From contig MU394086.1 in NCBI GenBank assembly GCA_022578605.1, positions 1-64,000 of the forward strand: a stretch of 64,000 bases of DNA, read 5' to 3'. This document shows positions 1 to 10,475 of the stretch, piece by piece; the stretch's first letter is position 1; every line of letters begins with the position of its first letter. A program made the position numbers and the translations under genes. Origin of the DNA: Camillea tinctor (Eukaryota; Ascomycota; Sordariomycetes; Xylariales; Xylariaceae). The notes under the pieces were generated by a model. The model had not been told where the DNA came from and did not search any database. It saw only the letters and a list, made by a program, of their open reading frames with translations.

Positions 1-294
1 AGAAGCCGTATGGTTTTGTTTGGGCTCAGCGGGGGGGGGCGGGGGGCATTGGTTACGCGTGCACGCTGCTCGGTTTTCTGTGTGTTTTTTTCCGTAAATA
101 ACCCCCCCCCCCCCCCCCCCCTTTTTTTATATATGCTCACTCACCTCTGCTTTGTAAACGGCGAACGCGCCGAATATCGAGCCGGAGAGCTTCTGGCACG
201 AGGTGCAGTGGCATAGGTTGGTGCGAAACGGCTCGCCCTCGATAGTGAGCTTCAGGCTGCCGCAGAGGCAAGAGGCGGTTTTCGTCGTCGACAT
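1..294 (-). CDS. GFA/CENP-V-like enzyme, 5' part only
   Basis: Partial gene running off the left edge. Exon 1 is 145-294, starting at the ATG at 294-292; a GTGAGT donor follows at 144-139. The first 50 residues hold the zinc-binding pattern of the glutathione-dependent formaldehyde-activating enzyme (GFA)/CENP-V fold: CLCGS with Cys9 and Cys11, then LCHCTSCQK with Cys28, Cys30 and Cys33. Small fungal proteins of this family are usually about 120-150 residues, so more than half is missing here. The intron carries a 20-base C run at 102-121 and further G runs near 31-46. The acceptor and second exon could not be placed. The family is secure from the Cys spacing; the substrate is unknown, since most fungal members are not true GFA enzymes. 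Confidence 0.75.
102..121. repeat. Homopolymer C tract in intron
   Basis: Twenty consecutive C residues lie inside the first intron of the GFA-like gene, just downstream of its donor (poly-G in the transcribed sense). Length is probably unreliable in the assembly. Confidence 0.9.
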
Positions 295-2542
295 GGTTTT
301 GCCCAGGTAGGTTTGTAGTTCCGATGATGCAAAGCTTTCTGGTTTCCTTCTTGCTTTTACTTCTCTCCTTTCAAACGTTTCGCGAAGGGTATTATATATA
401 TATATATATATATATATGGCGGCACGTCGTGAGGAAAAGATGAGGGGAAAAGAAAAGACCGATGACGGTCGGATCTAGGACCTTGGGCGGTTGCACAAAT
501 CTCTCCCGATTATACCCCCTCGAGTGCGCTTACTGGTTGGAAACACGTCTTGAACCTCAGTTGTCACAGGGAAAATGAAAATAGATGAGAAAACTCCCGG
601 GAGACTTTACTATCTATAGAAGGTAGCCTGCTCTAATTCCTGGCCTAGTTTATGGTTCCTGTCGAAAACTTTATATATTAGGAAACACAAGACTGAATCC
701 TCTCATGAGACAAGCATCCTTCGTTTCTCATGGTTCGACATCGTGGTGTATGTGGGGAGAGGTATCTAATTTTCCCGGTCTTGGTAAGCTTTTAGCGTCC
801 GGGACGGATTTGCGCTTTTGCGCTTGGGATCGCTTCATAATCTAATCCTATAAAATACTGACTAATCATGAGATGAGGGTAAACCAAATGCCTATCTACT
901 ACCTCCAGTACTATCTATCTCCTGGGTATCTATTTGGTTCGTGTGTCTTTTTCCTGAGTGGTTCCGGTACCTGAATTCTCAAGGTATCTTTCATTCCCCT
1001 CTAGCTCCATATACAGAATATAAATATAAAGTACCCATGTAGGTTACATATGTATGCTTGCGTGTGTAAATGTGTATGTATATGAGATTGTGGTGAGTCC
1101 CTCTTCAAGTTATCTAATAGCCGCTGATGGAAAGAAAAAAACATAGTATCTCTAAGTATCTTTCTACTTCTGTTTCTCGGACCTCCGCTCATCGACGTTA
1201 CGTATGGTATGGACACCATCGTATGTGAGATTTGCTCCCCGCGGGCGGTGTGAAATATGTATGTGGCATGTGCGTCGACGTCCTCTGGATGCTACCTTAA
1301 TCAGATGCTACGATAGATGTGGCATAATATTAAGTCATATCTGGGTTACATATCACCGACATATGACAATAAGAAAAAGTACCTAGGTAAAAAAAAAAAG
1401 AAGAAAAAACTTCATGAGGACAGTTGCTCTCACCGGCCACTTACTTTATACATGTGGCAATCTAGTATTACCCGAACAAGCTTTGACAGGGAAAAGGACC
1501 CCGACGTTTCTTTCACATTTCCGGGCCAATGTCATGTTTATAACAGCACGTCATCAGTATAAAAAAGAAGCTCTCGCCCTCTCTCGACTGACACGAACCA
1601 GGGAAGAAGCATGCTAAGTTAGCCCATCGATCGGGTTCAGGATCCGGTTCAACCATGCTTCGCAAAGCAGCCAATCAGCGAATCCGGGGTTCACACGGAA
1701 TGGTCAAGTGTATGTAGTGTAATGTCATGTGTATGCGGCTATATCAGTCAATTCATCGCGATTTCAGCTTAGCTACCTAAGTCAGCTTGCTTAGGGGGGG
1801 TATTGTTTCTGGGATATAAACCCATCTCATCCATCCATCCATCCATCCAAATCCATCCGTCTTATCTTATGAAAAGGGGGCAAAATAATTAAAAAAGAAA
1901 AGAGAAAAAAAGGAAACGGAAAACCCTGCTGCTACATACATACAGTATGTTGATGCATCATCCTTGCATCCAACCTTGCTTGTCTTTTCCCTTCCCACCC
2001 CCGTCCCTTCATCGGTCCATTTGTATCAAAGAAAACAAAACGAAAAAAAGGGTAAAGGGAACAACTGTGTGTGTGCATGTGTGTGCCGGTGAGCTATTTA
2101 TAGCTAGCCCTCAAATATGTAGTTTTTTGCCGCAATGACAACCTTAACGATGACGACAGACGGGGTTGTACATAGGCAAGTGAATTCAGGCCGCCTACTT
2201 TCAACCGCATTCGTAGAGAAAAGATGGGAAAGTATTCAGAGAAAAAAATATCCATCAAAAGCCTGCACGGCATAGTCACACCCTGTCCACCTCCGACCAT
2301 TATCCAGCCTTGAGAAATGGGTAATGTTGACGGATATAGGTTGTGTACTGTAGGCAGGCAGGCAGACAGACGTCCATCACACATGCAAAGTTCAGCTTGG
2401 TTGATCGACAGCGACCTCAGCCCCTTTCCCTTTTCGCGTGACATATGACCTGAATGAAGGATTTCCATATGTAGAAAGATGGAAAAGGCGTCAGTCAGTC
2501 AAAGCTAGCCCAGCCCAGCCTGCCTTAGTCGTTCCAGCCCTC
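295..2542. other. Intergenic region, no supported gene
   Basis: No open frame here looks coding: those present are short, low complexity or start without ATG. It holds a TA dinucleotide microsatellite at about 392-417, roughly 100 bp upstream of the GFA-like start codon, a CATC tetranucleotide repeat at about 1827-1850 and one TACCTAGGTA palindrome at 1380-1389. The right end is probably the 3' UTR of the minus-strand gene ending at 2543. Confidence 0.7.
392..417. repeat. TA dinucleotide microsatellite
   Basis: About 12-13 TA units, directly visible, lying in the promoter-side region of the minus-strand GFA-like gene. Confidence 0.9.
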
Positions 2543-4288
2543 CTAGACGGCCTCGAATGAAGAACCCTCCTTCTGCTTCTGTTGCTGATCGGCCATGACT
2601 GTATCACCATCCATGTCGAATGCGCCGTCGGTGCTCATGTGCTGATTCTGATTCTTGCCTCTGCCTCGGCCTCGGCCTCGACCTCGACCTCTGGCTCTGG
2701 CACTATCCCGATCGCGTCGCGAGGGCTTGTCATCCGAGCTGTCGCCGCTGGAGACAGGGTCGTACGCTGCCTCGGGAGCGGAGCGGCGAGGCTTGCCCCG
2801 GCGTTTGCCCCGACCGCGAGTGTTCTTGCGGACTCGTCCGCCTCGGACACGCTTGGATGCAAGAGCGTCTGCGACGGTGCCGGTAGCGTCAGGGGTAGTA
2901 GGGGCGGTTGCTAGCTGGGCAACGGTGTCCTCATCGGCGGGGATGTAAGGATTGACGACGCCCTCAGGACTGGTGAGGGTGTCCTTCTTAACGCGGATGG
3001 TTAAGATGTTGGCCGTCTTCTTCTTGTCATTGTTCTCTGTCTCGGTGATGTGAGGATGGCGCAGCTCGCGGTACCAGTAGTTCTTGGTTCGGTCAAGGTG
3101 CTGCTTTAGCTCCTGCTGGTGATGCTTCTTCGTGATGTAGCCGTTCTCATCGCGCTGGACGAGGTCGCCCTCGCGCCACTTGCGCTCGTACCAGAGCGCC
3201 TCCTCCTGAGTGAGGAGGTCCATGAGGCTGGGTTCGAGCTTGGCCTCGAGGCGTTTGAGGCGGGATTGCTCACGCTCGGTTAGCTCGATGGGATAATAGT
3301 CATCCGGGACGATGTGGTGGGCATTGCTCTCGCTTCGGACGAACATCACAGGCCAGACAACCGGGGGTTGGGTGGGTTTCTTGCCACCCACGAAGACTAG
3401 TGACGGGGTTTTGGACTCGAGTTCGCTCTCGCTTTCTGAACTCTGGTAACCGTTGGGGTCTCGCTGCTGAGCTAGCTCACTAGCTTGGATGTGGGCTATC
3501 TTGGTGGTGCTAATGTTGGTAAAGAATCGGTTGCATTGATTTCGCGTAGCGAGAACCATATCAAGGTCTTCCTGGGTGTTAATGCCATCATCACCGATCT
3601 TGGGCTCCCAGACCTCCCGGCTGTGCATAGGGTCTTCCTCGTAGTTGTAATCGTCGTCATAGCCATTCCAGCTACCCTCATACATATGGCCCGTGATGAA
3701 CTCGTCATGGTATCCGTGCTCCTCAGGTTCATAGAAAGGGTTACGCGCCGCTGCGATTGTGAGGAGTTAGCCAAAATAGGTTATATTAACCAGGGAAGAC
3801 ACCTTAGTGTACGAATACGATGAGAGGAAGAGGCAACAGTAAGATACAACATGGGTAATCAGGAATAAATAAATACAGAACTAAGCTCGACCACAAATAG
3901 TATCAATAATGTGTAGTAGGAGTGACTTACCATGAAACGCCTCATTCGAGGGATACATGCTGTAGACCATATTTTGGACCTTCTTTCCTCTCTCCTCTGG
4001 GTCAGTGAACTTATCAAGATAGTCCTTCACCATCTGCTTCTCTCGCTTGGCCTTGAAATATTGGTTGAATTTCTTGAGGCGTCTTCGGGAGAGAGTATTG
4101 ACCGGAGTGGTTTCAGCAGGGGTGGGAGAGCGAGGAGTCAGGCCCATGTCCTCGTCGACGTCGTGATGCTGGGGAACCTTGATCATGACTTTGTTATGGG
4201 AAGACGGGGGAGGAGTCTCGAATTGAAGTTTGTTAGCAGGAGTTGCCTGCTTCTCTGGGGTCAGAGGGCTGAATTGAATGCCCTCCAT
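2543..4288 (-). CDS. Acidic and RG-rich protein of unknown function
   Basis: Two exons, 3931-4288 and 2543-3750, joined across a 180-nt intron (GTAAGT donor, CGCAG acceptor) to give 521 residues. I do not recognise the family. The N-terminal third has SP/TP-rich sequence (SPLTPEK, LTPRSPTP) then a basic helix (SRRRLKKFNQYFKAKREKQM). The centre has an acidic SESESELES stretch and a charged segment rich in Trp, Tyr and Glu (EEALWYERKWREGDL). The C-terminus is basic and disordered (RVRGGRVRKNTRGRGKRRGKPRR) and ends with an RG run (ARGRGRGRGRGRG) typical of RNA- or chromatin-associated tails. A nuclear, nucleic-acid-associated role is inference. The upstream strand is very pyrimidine-rich from 4300 to 4780, as in many fungal promoters and 5' UTRs. 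Confidence 0.8.
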
Positions 4289-6328
4289 GGCGGTTGATAT
4301 AGTACGCGTGATGCGTAGATGTAGATAGAGGACGACTTAAAGTGCTTTCTTGAGTTTGGTAGGGGAAAGAAACAGGTAGAAGAAGATAAGCGGGATGGAA
4401 AAGTAAAAGTAAAAGTAAAAGTGAAAGTGAAATAAAAGTGAAAGTGAAATAAAAGTGAAAATGGCAAGAAGAACAATTGTTGAGTTTGATCCAGCCTTGA
4501 GTTTAGTTGAGATGTGGTGTAGTGTATGTAGTGAGCAGGTGAAAAGGGGGAGAGAGATGGTGGGGTCAGTGTTGATGAAAGATGGAAGGGTGAAGAGGGC
4601 AAGAATAGAAAGCGGTGCACAGGTCTGAGCTGAAAAAAAGTAAAAGCTCAATCTGCGCACGATGTAGATTAGGGCTGCAGATGAAGTAGAACTGTAATAT
4701 TCGCTTCCGTGGGTGGTGAATGTACCTTGATGGTGGAAGAGAGTGTAGAACGAGAAAGAGGTTGGAAGAGGCAAGAGGCAAGAGGCAAGGTACTACTACC
4801 TAGGTAGGTATGATGTTTAAGATGTAGGTAGGGTGAAGATGAGTGGTGACTGCCTCGTTGAAATAGATTGCAAATGAAAAAAAAGAAAAAAAAATAGGAA
4901 AGAACGATTGCGGTATCTGGTGGCTGGGTGAATAAGATGTAGTTATTCCTCTATGTTTGTTTGCAATGTACCTAGGTAGCTGGTTGGTGGGTGGATGACA
5001 GAGACCATTGCATATCACCTCGAGTCTAGGTTGACAGCTGTCACCTCTATCTACTACAAGTCTATCCTATTGTTAACATGCTCTTGCTCGAGTTCTATTA
5101 TTCCACAGACAATATCTACCACATCTTGAGAGCGGAAAAGGGGTCGGGTTGCTATATCTGAGGGAAGACTATAATATCAGCCTCTTCCATTGCTAAGCAT
5201 CTAAATTATCCACTCAAGAAAACACCATAAGTTTATAATACTATCACAATATAAGAAAAGGATTCATGTAAGGTAGAATTTTGTGACCTATATATTATGC
5301 CTCTTGTCTGGCGCCCATTGTCAGGCAGGCTTACTACGTCTGACGAATCGATAAGATTCTAAGAAATAAAAAGAAAAGAAAAAGGCAGCAATACATAATC
5401 GACTTGGACATGGAATCTTTCAAGAAAAAAAAAAGCAAAAAGAAACGCAAGTTGGCGAGGTAAGACCTAGTAACCTGGGGCTTCCCATGGTCGCCTAGGC
5501 TACTTGACCATGCGGCACCCCAGACCCCATCGGTAACATCGACTCACTTAACTTACTGGTAGGAATTCTATCTATTCAGATATTTAGATATATAAGTTTA
5601 ACCTCTTTCCCGAAGTTACTCATTCGAGATACCTAGGAATCTAACTATTTTTGTTCCTTGAATCTCGCTTGACGTGCAGGCTCCTTTGTTTATTCTAGTC
5701 TTACCCACCTATCACCCATTAGATGTGACTTACTTAAGTACCTTTGCGTATCGACATCGAAAATGACAATGAAGTACCTCCGTATATGGTTATATACTAA
5801 TCATCTCGGCTTCTATGAAGACTAACAGCGCATTGTCAAAAAATCTGAACCTCCTTATTCCTAAGCCCCACATTATACATCCCCCTTTCCCTTCTCTTCT
5901 CCCTTAACTTTCATATATCAACTACTTCTGGAGATGCCACCAGTATCTAGGCAGAACTCGGATAAGCACGATGCTGTTGTATACGAGACAGATACTATAA
6001 CTACCTGTTCCAGACGATAAGGCAATATATCACTAGACCCTTAACCGGTATCCAATAACGATCGGGGGACGTTGGAATAACCTCAGGGGTTTTCCTAGCT
6101 CATAAAATCTCACGTATAATTCTAGAAGTTGAATGAGTAATGATGTATATATTTGCATTTCTACAATGCCGAATTGGAAGAAGGACGTTAGGACCAAAGG
6201 GATGGCCGCCTTTTCATGAAACTGACTGGATGAACCCCTATATTCTACCATATCCCCTACGCTAAGCCCTAGATACGACCTACCCCTCTACTGACGTGTA
6301 AATGAAAGTACTCTCCGGTGAAAATGTA
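4289..6328. other. Intergenic region
   Basis: Promoter-side sequence of the unknown protein (pyrimidine-rich on its sense strand to about 4780), then gene-free sequence. Two TACCTAGGTA palindromes occur at 4797-4806 and 4969-4978. Open frames here are low-complexity Phe/Ser/Thr translations of the pyrimidine tract and were not called. Confidence 0.7.
4399..4460. repeat. Hexamer-like repeat AAAAGT/GAAAGT
   Basis: Imperfect tandem units of AAAAGT and GAAAGT, some interrupted by AAATA, in the 5' region of the minus-strand gene ending at 4288. On the sense strand this is an ACTTTT/ACTTTC pyrimidine-rich tract, probably part of promoter or 5' UTR. Confidence 0.8.
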
Positions 6329-6735
6329 TTATCGCTCTGCAGAGGCCTTCGCATTAGCGATTATTGCTTGAAGATGTGCCTCCCATTCAGCGGTTACGCC
6401 CCGAGGGTAGAGCTTTGGCTGCCGTGGTAAAAGAGGGTCGGCAAAGTCTTCTATGAAAGGCGTCAGTAACATCCACCTTCAGTATATAGGGGAACTGCAA
6501 TAGGGCCAAACCTACTCATGTTGAACTTCTGGTCAGATAGTTTAGCTCGCGCGAGGTCGTACTCTTCTTTGAGTTTCTTGTCGTTCCAACTTGCCGCTGC
6601 TTTGCTTCCCACGGCAGCGGCCGCAGCACCAGCGGCAGCGGAACCAGCTATGGAATCGAGCACCTGACCCCCTTCGCTGAAGGACTGTGTTGGTGTGTGT
6701 AGGCGTGCTTGGGCAAACTGCTGATTTTGCAACAT
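6329..6735 (-). CDS. Small hypothetical protein, 113 aa
   Basis: Two exons, 6516-6735 and 6329-6450, with a 65-nt intron (GTAGGT donor, CATAG acceptor). Splicing replaces an early in-frame stop by a well-formed C-terminus. No family recognised. It has a Gln-rich start (MLQNQQFAQARLHTPTQSF), a small-residue segment (AGSAAAGAAAAAVGSKAAA, about residues 31-50) that could pack as a glycine/alanine helix, then a charged helix (WNDKKLKEEYDLARAKLSDQ) and the tail HLQAIIANAKASAER. There is no signal peptide and no clear membrane segment. The coding call rests on the coherent splice model. Confidence 0.6.
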
Positions 6736-7623
6736 GACTGATTGAAATGTTTCTACCTATACCTTTTGATAAGCCACGATTCAACATGCGTCCAGTGGCA
6801 TTTTACTCACAACGACGATTGCTCTGTGATGCGTGGGTGGTTTGAGGTACCTAAGGCAAGGTCCTAATAGAAAACCTAATGAGGAGAGGAATGGGGTAAC
6901 TGAATTAAACTCCCATTAATACCTATTGCTTTGATCTTGTGTGCATGAGGAAATGATGAAGATTTTTCAGGAGAAACAAAAGAGTATTCTAAGTTACAAA
7001 TAACAGATTGGTGGAATTATGGTGTTTCTTATAGAAGATTCAGAAGGTTGTACGGGCAGAAGAAGTGGTTTATAAGGTTTTGCATTTACGGAGTACTTGG
7101 CTTAGAGGGGCATGGAAATGCAGTTATGTAAGTTATGTGACAACCTTAGCTTTGTCACCTTCTGGTACGGTACGTACCTAACCTAGGTAGTACCCAAGCA
7201 TCTAAGGTTCTCAATTTGTATCCACTACCCAGCTGAAGAAGCTGGCTATTTGATTGGTGCAATAGTGCGGAAAGCCGTAAACTTTAAGAGTACAATAGTA
7301 CATAAGCTCGGCAGGGTAGGTGGGTCGAGAACATCCCTCCTCCCGCTTTTACGACCTCAATTCAATTCAATTCATAGTAGAAATACCCAACTCGGCGTTT
7401 GTCCCTTGACGTCCCTTCCCTTTTCTCCTTTTCCCTTTTTACCACCTCTCCCTCTCCTTCTTACTTTTCTTTTTATATATCACCACTACCGACATTGACC
7501 CTTGACATATACAATCTATATTATTTACATCACAAAGGAGAGGAGGGGAAGAAAACAGGGTGGTTAACAAAAGAGAAAAAGGAAAAGGAGAAGGAAGAAG
7601 AAAAAGGAAAGAAATAAGATATA
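6736..7623. promoter_or_regulatory. Divergent intergenic region
   Basis: Shared upstream region of the minus-strand small protein and the plus-strand SUZ gene. A strong CT-rich tract at about 7395-7480, followed by AG-rich 5' UTR to 7620, precedes the SUZ start, a common fungal core-promoter arrangement. AACCTAGGTAG occurs at about 7180-7190. No gene seen. Confidence 0.5.
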
Positions 7624-8621
7624 ATGGTCAAGAAACCTGCTACCAAAGTCCCCGATGCCTGGGAAGACGACGACTGGGAGTCACAAGCAGACAAGGCCGC
7701 CACCACAGAGGAATCCTCACCAGCACCCGAGGCCCAAGTCAAACTGAGCAAGAAAGAGCGGTTAGCCCAACACGCCGAGTCGAACCGCAAGCTCTGGGAA
7801 TCAGCGTGAGAGAACTTCCCTCCTACCCATAACATCCGTCCTTCGCAAGTTGATTAACCCTTTTCCCACTGGCCCCCTTTTCCCCAACCTACAGCGAAGC
7901 CCCGCCTCCCAACTTCCACTACCTAGCCTCTCGGTCCGACCCCCCTCTCGCCTCGACCTTCAAGCCCGCCGTCACCGTCCTGAGCCGCCGCCCCACGCCC
8001 CAGCTAGCCACGCGGCGATCCAACACCGCCGACGATGACGATGACGACGACGACGAGAGCTCGAAGAAGGTGCAGCTGACCCCCGAGGAGATACGCGCGA
8101 AGCAGCTGCGAGAGCGCGAGGAGAAGCAGCGCCGCTACGACGAGGTGCGGGCCAAGATCTTCGGCACGAGCAATAGTGATGCTGCTGGCAGTGGTGGTGG
8201 CAGTAGTAGTGGCGGACCATTGGCGGCGGCCGCAGCAGCATCGAACCCCTCGTCTGGGACATCGACACCAGGGACGGTAACACCGCCTAGATCGTCGGGT
8301 GATGGTGGGCGCGGCCAGCGTGGGCGTGGTAGAGGCAGAGGTGGTGGATTTCGACACAATTATGACAATCGTGGGGATAGAGAAAGGGATAGCAACCAGA
8401 GACCGGGTAGTCAGTCAGGCGGCAATGGGCGTGAGCTCTACGACCCGAACTACTCTCACAAACCTGGCTTTCAGCTGGAGAGGCGAGGCGGCAGTAACAA
8501 TGGCGGCGCTCCCTTATCTGGCCGATCTACACCACGGGACGACGACCAAATCATCAGATCACCACGAGGGCCAGATGGAAGCACGAGGGGATTCGCTCGG
8601 CGTGGGGCCAAGACCGGTTGA
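7624..8621 (+). CDS. SUZ domain RNA-binding protein
   Basis: Two exons, 7624-7805 and 7895-8621, giving 302 residues; the intron runs from GTGAGA to CTACAG. The N-terminus is acidic with Trp (VPDAWEDDDWES). Residues about 68-152 match a SUZ domain: NFHYLASR, an eight-Asp run, then LTPEEIRAKQLREREEKQ leading to YDEVRAKIFG, the conserved SUZ end. A Gly/Ser/Arg-rich linker (GRGQRGRGRGRGGGF) follows, and the C-terminus (RSPRGPDGSTRGFARRG) matches the SUZ-C motif. SUZ proteins bind RNA and include human SZRD1; the N-terminal SUZ plus C-terminal SUZ-C layout resembles that group. The stop lies 78 bp from the convergent nar1 stop, so the 3' UTRs probably overlap. Confidence 0.85.
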
Positions 8622-8699
8622 ATTATTTGTCCAATTTCATTGTTTCATCGGGGTTCTACGTACTCGATATACGGTTCTCCCTTGTCCGATGGCTAAAAA

Positions 8700-10475
8700 C
8701 TACCAGCCGCCGCCAATCTTGCCAGCTAACTGGACGACTCTTTCCGTGTCGGTCGTCTTACTCTTACCCACATCACTTATCACTTCCCGATAACTCGTCG
8801 ACACTAATCTATCCATCTCTATACTGGTTATGCTAGCCCAATGCGCCAGGGTATCTCGAATGTATGATGGTGAAATGCCGCTAACCGTGTCTTCCCTCGC
8901 CTCTCCATTTTGTTTGGAGCTCTCATAAACTTCCGCCTCGGCCTCTTCGGCGGAGAAGTATGCTTCATCAACCTGTGCCAACCACCTCTTCTGCTCCTCT
9001 GGGCCAGGCTTTGAACTCAGTCCCATTTGCTTGATGATGATGGGGTCATCGACCTTGATTTGACCCCCGCCATTGGTACAACCACCCGGACAAGCCATGA
9101 CTTCGATATAGGCATGCTCTAAACCTGTTGATTTGGCCGCGGTTCTCCTGGCGCCGGCAGCCTTTGAGCCCGGCATCCTTGATAGCTTTGCAGGCTTCAA
9201 CCTGCGAACTATATTCTGGATATTTCTAAAACCGTAATACCGAGCTGCCTTGAATATAGGCTCTCCCGATGCTGAGTTGACCGTGTATTCGATCACATCA
9301 GCATTTCTACCGCGGGTCGTCTGAATCTTGGACCCGGGATGCTGTGCCGCAACATATTGCAGGACGTAATACAGATTACCCCCAGAAGTGCCCGCCGCAG
9401 GATCTACCTGGCTCCCGCGATTAAAAGGGAAGAGAAATTTGTGAATGATAGGGTCAGGGAACGGTATTTGTGGTATCGGTGCTTTGGATAATCCAAAGAA
9501 ATCGATACCTCTCGACTCAGCCAGCATCAGTATCTCCTTGCTCGTGATAACGCAATCCACATCCCTGACCCCCTTTCCCGGCTTCCCGCACCCGTTCCAG
9601 ACATGATCAGTAAATTCCTCACGACTCGCCTCTAGCTTCTTATCGAAACACGGCATGACGGCAAGGTGCCATATTCGGTCTGCGGGGATGTCCAGTATCC
9701 GGCTCAAGGTGGTCTTAAGCAGCGTCCCCATCAGGGCCTGGGGCGATTTTACTCTCGATATATGTGGCAAGACATGCGGGTGAGTTTTCTCGGCGTAGCA
9801 CACCCAGCCCGGACAACTCGATGTCAGAATGGGCTTCGCGATCTTATTATTGCCGGTACCCCCGTCCCCGTCGCGCAGCACCTCCTCCGCGCCCAGCACC
9901 AGACACGCCTCCCGCGCGGTGTTCGTATCGGCGATCCATTCGAACCCACTACTCCACTTGCCACCGGCCCGCACCCCGTTCGGCCCCGTCAACAGCTGGG
10001 CGATCATGCGCCCGGAGTCGCGCGCGCTGACCCCGGAACCGGGGCCCGCGGCGGCGGCCAGGCTCGCCCGCGTCTGCGGCGACACGCTCGCGACGAAGAG
10101 CTTGCTCGCGGGATCCTCGAGCCCCTCCACCCGGTACCGGTACCCCCCGCCACCGTCCTCATCCCGGTGTATCCGCAGGGCCGGGGCCTGGTCGAGGACG
10201 CTCAGGAGCTCCGAGTGGCTCTGCAGGCTCACTAGCACGGCCTCGGCGGAGGTCACGCAGCCGGAGCACGCGAGGCAGTCGGTCAGGGAGATCTGCGCTG
10301 GGGGCTGGGATGGGGTGTTGGCTGTGGGCTGGCCGTCGAGGATCACTTCGTGCTCAAGCTCGTCGGAGGGGGCGGAGGGTGCGGGCTCGGCGGGGAGAGT
10401 CTCGACCGGCTTGATACATGCTACCCCCGGGGAGATGAAGTCGTTTAGGTCGTCGGCGGAGAGGATCGCCGACAT
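8700..10475 (-). CDS. nar1: Cytosolic Fe-S cluster assembly factor Nar1
   Basis: Single exon, 591 residues, usual size for fungal Nar1. This [FeFe]-hydrogenase-like protein acts in the cytosolic iron-sulfur assembly (CIA) pathway, linking the Nbp35-Cfd1 scaffold to the Cia1/Cia2/Met18 targeting complex. The start MSAILSADDLNDFISPG is typical. The N-terminal cluster ligands are Cys20 (ACIKP) and Cys67, Cys70, Cys73 (CLACSGC). The hydrogenase-like core has SSCPGW (Cys221), MPCFDKK (Cys276) and ACPGGC (Cys462, Cys466), supplying ligands of the second cluster. The C-terminus ends GGGW, matching the Trp-terminated CIA-targeting tail. Low-complexity inserts (PAEPAPSAPSDE; DEDGGGG) are lineage-specific. 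The codon use of the 5' half is visibly GC-richer than the flanks. Confidence 0.95.
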   Translation of the reverse strand: MSAILSADDLNDFISPGVACIKPVETLPAEPAPSAPSDELEHEVILDGQPTANTPSQPPAQISLTDCLACSGCVTSAEAVLVSLQSHSELLSVLDQAPALRIHRDEDGGGGYRYRVEGLEDPASKLFVASVSPQTRASLAAAAGPGSGVSARDSGRMIAQLLTGPNGVRAGGKWSSGFEWIADTNTAREACLVLGAEEVLRDGDGGTGNNKIAKPILTSSCPGWVCYAEKTHPHVLPHISRVKSPQALMGTLLKTTLSRILDIPADRIWHLAVMPCFDKKLEASREEFTDHVWNGCGKPGKGVRDVDCVITSKEILMLAESRGIDFFGLSKAPIPQIPFPDPIIHKFLFPFNRGSQVDPAAGTSGGNLYYVLQYVAAQHPGSKIQTTRGRNADVIEYTVNSASGEPIFKAARYYGFRNIQNIVRRLKPAKLSRMPGSKAAGARRTAAKSTGLEHAYIEVMACPGGCTNGGGQIKVDDPIIIKQMGLSSKPGPEEQKRWLAQVDEAYFSAEEAEAEVYESSKQNGEAREDTVSGISPSYIRDTLAHWASITSIEMDRLVSTSYREVISDVGKSKTTDTERVVQLAGKIGGGW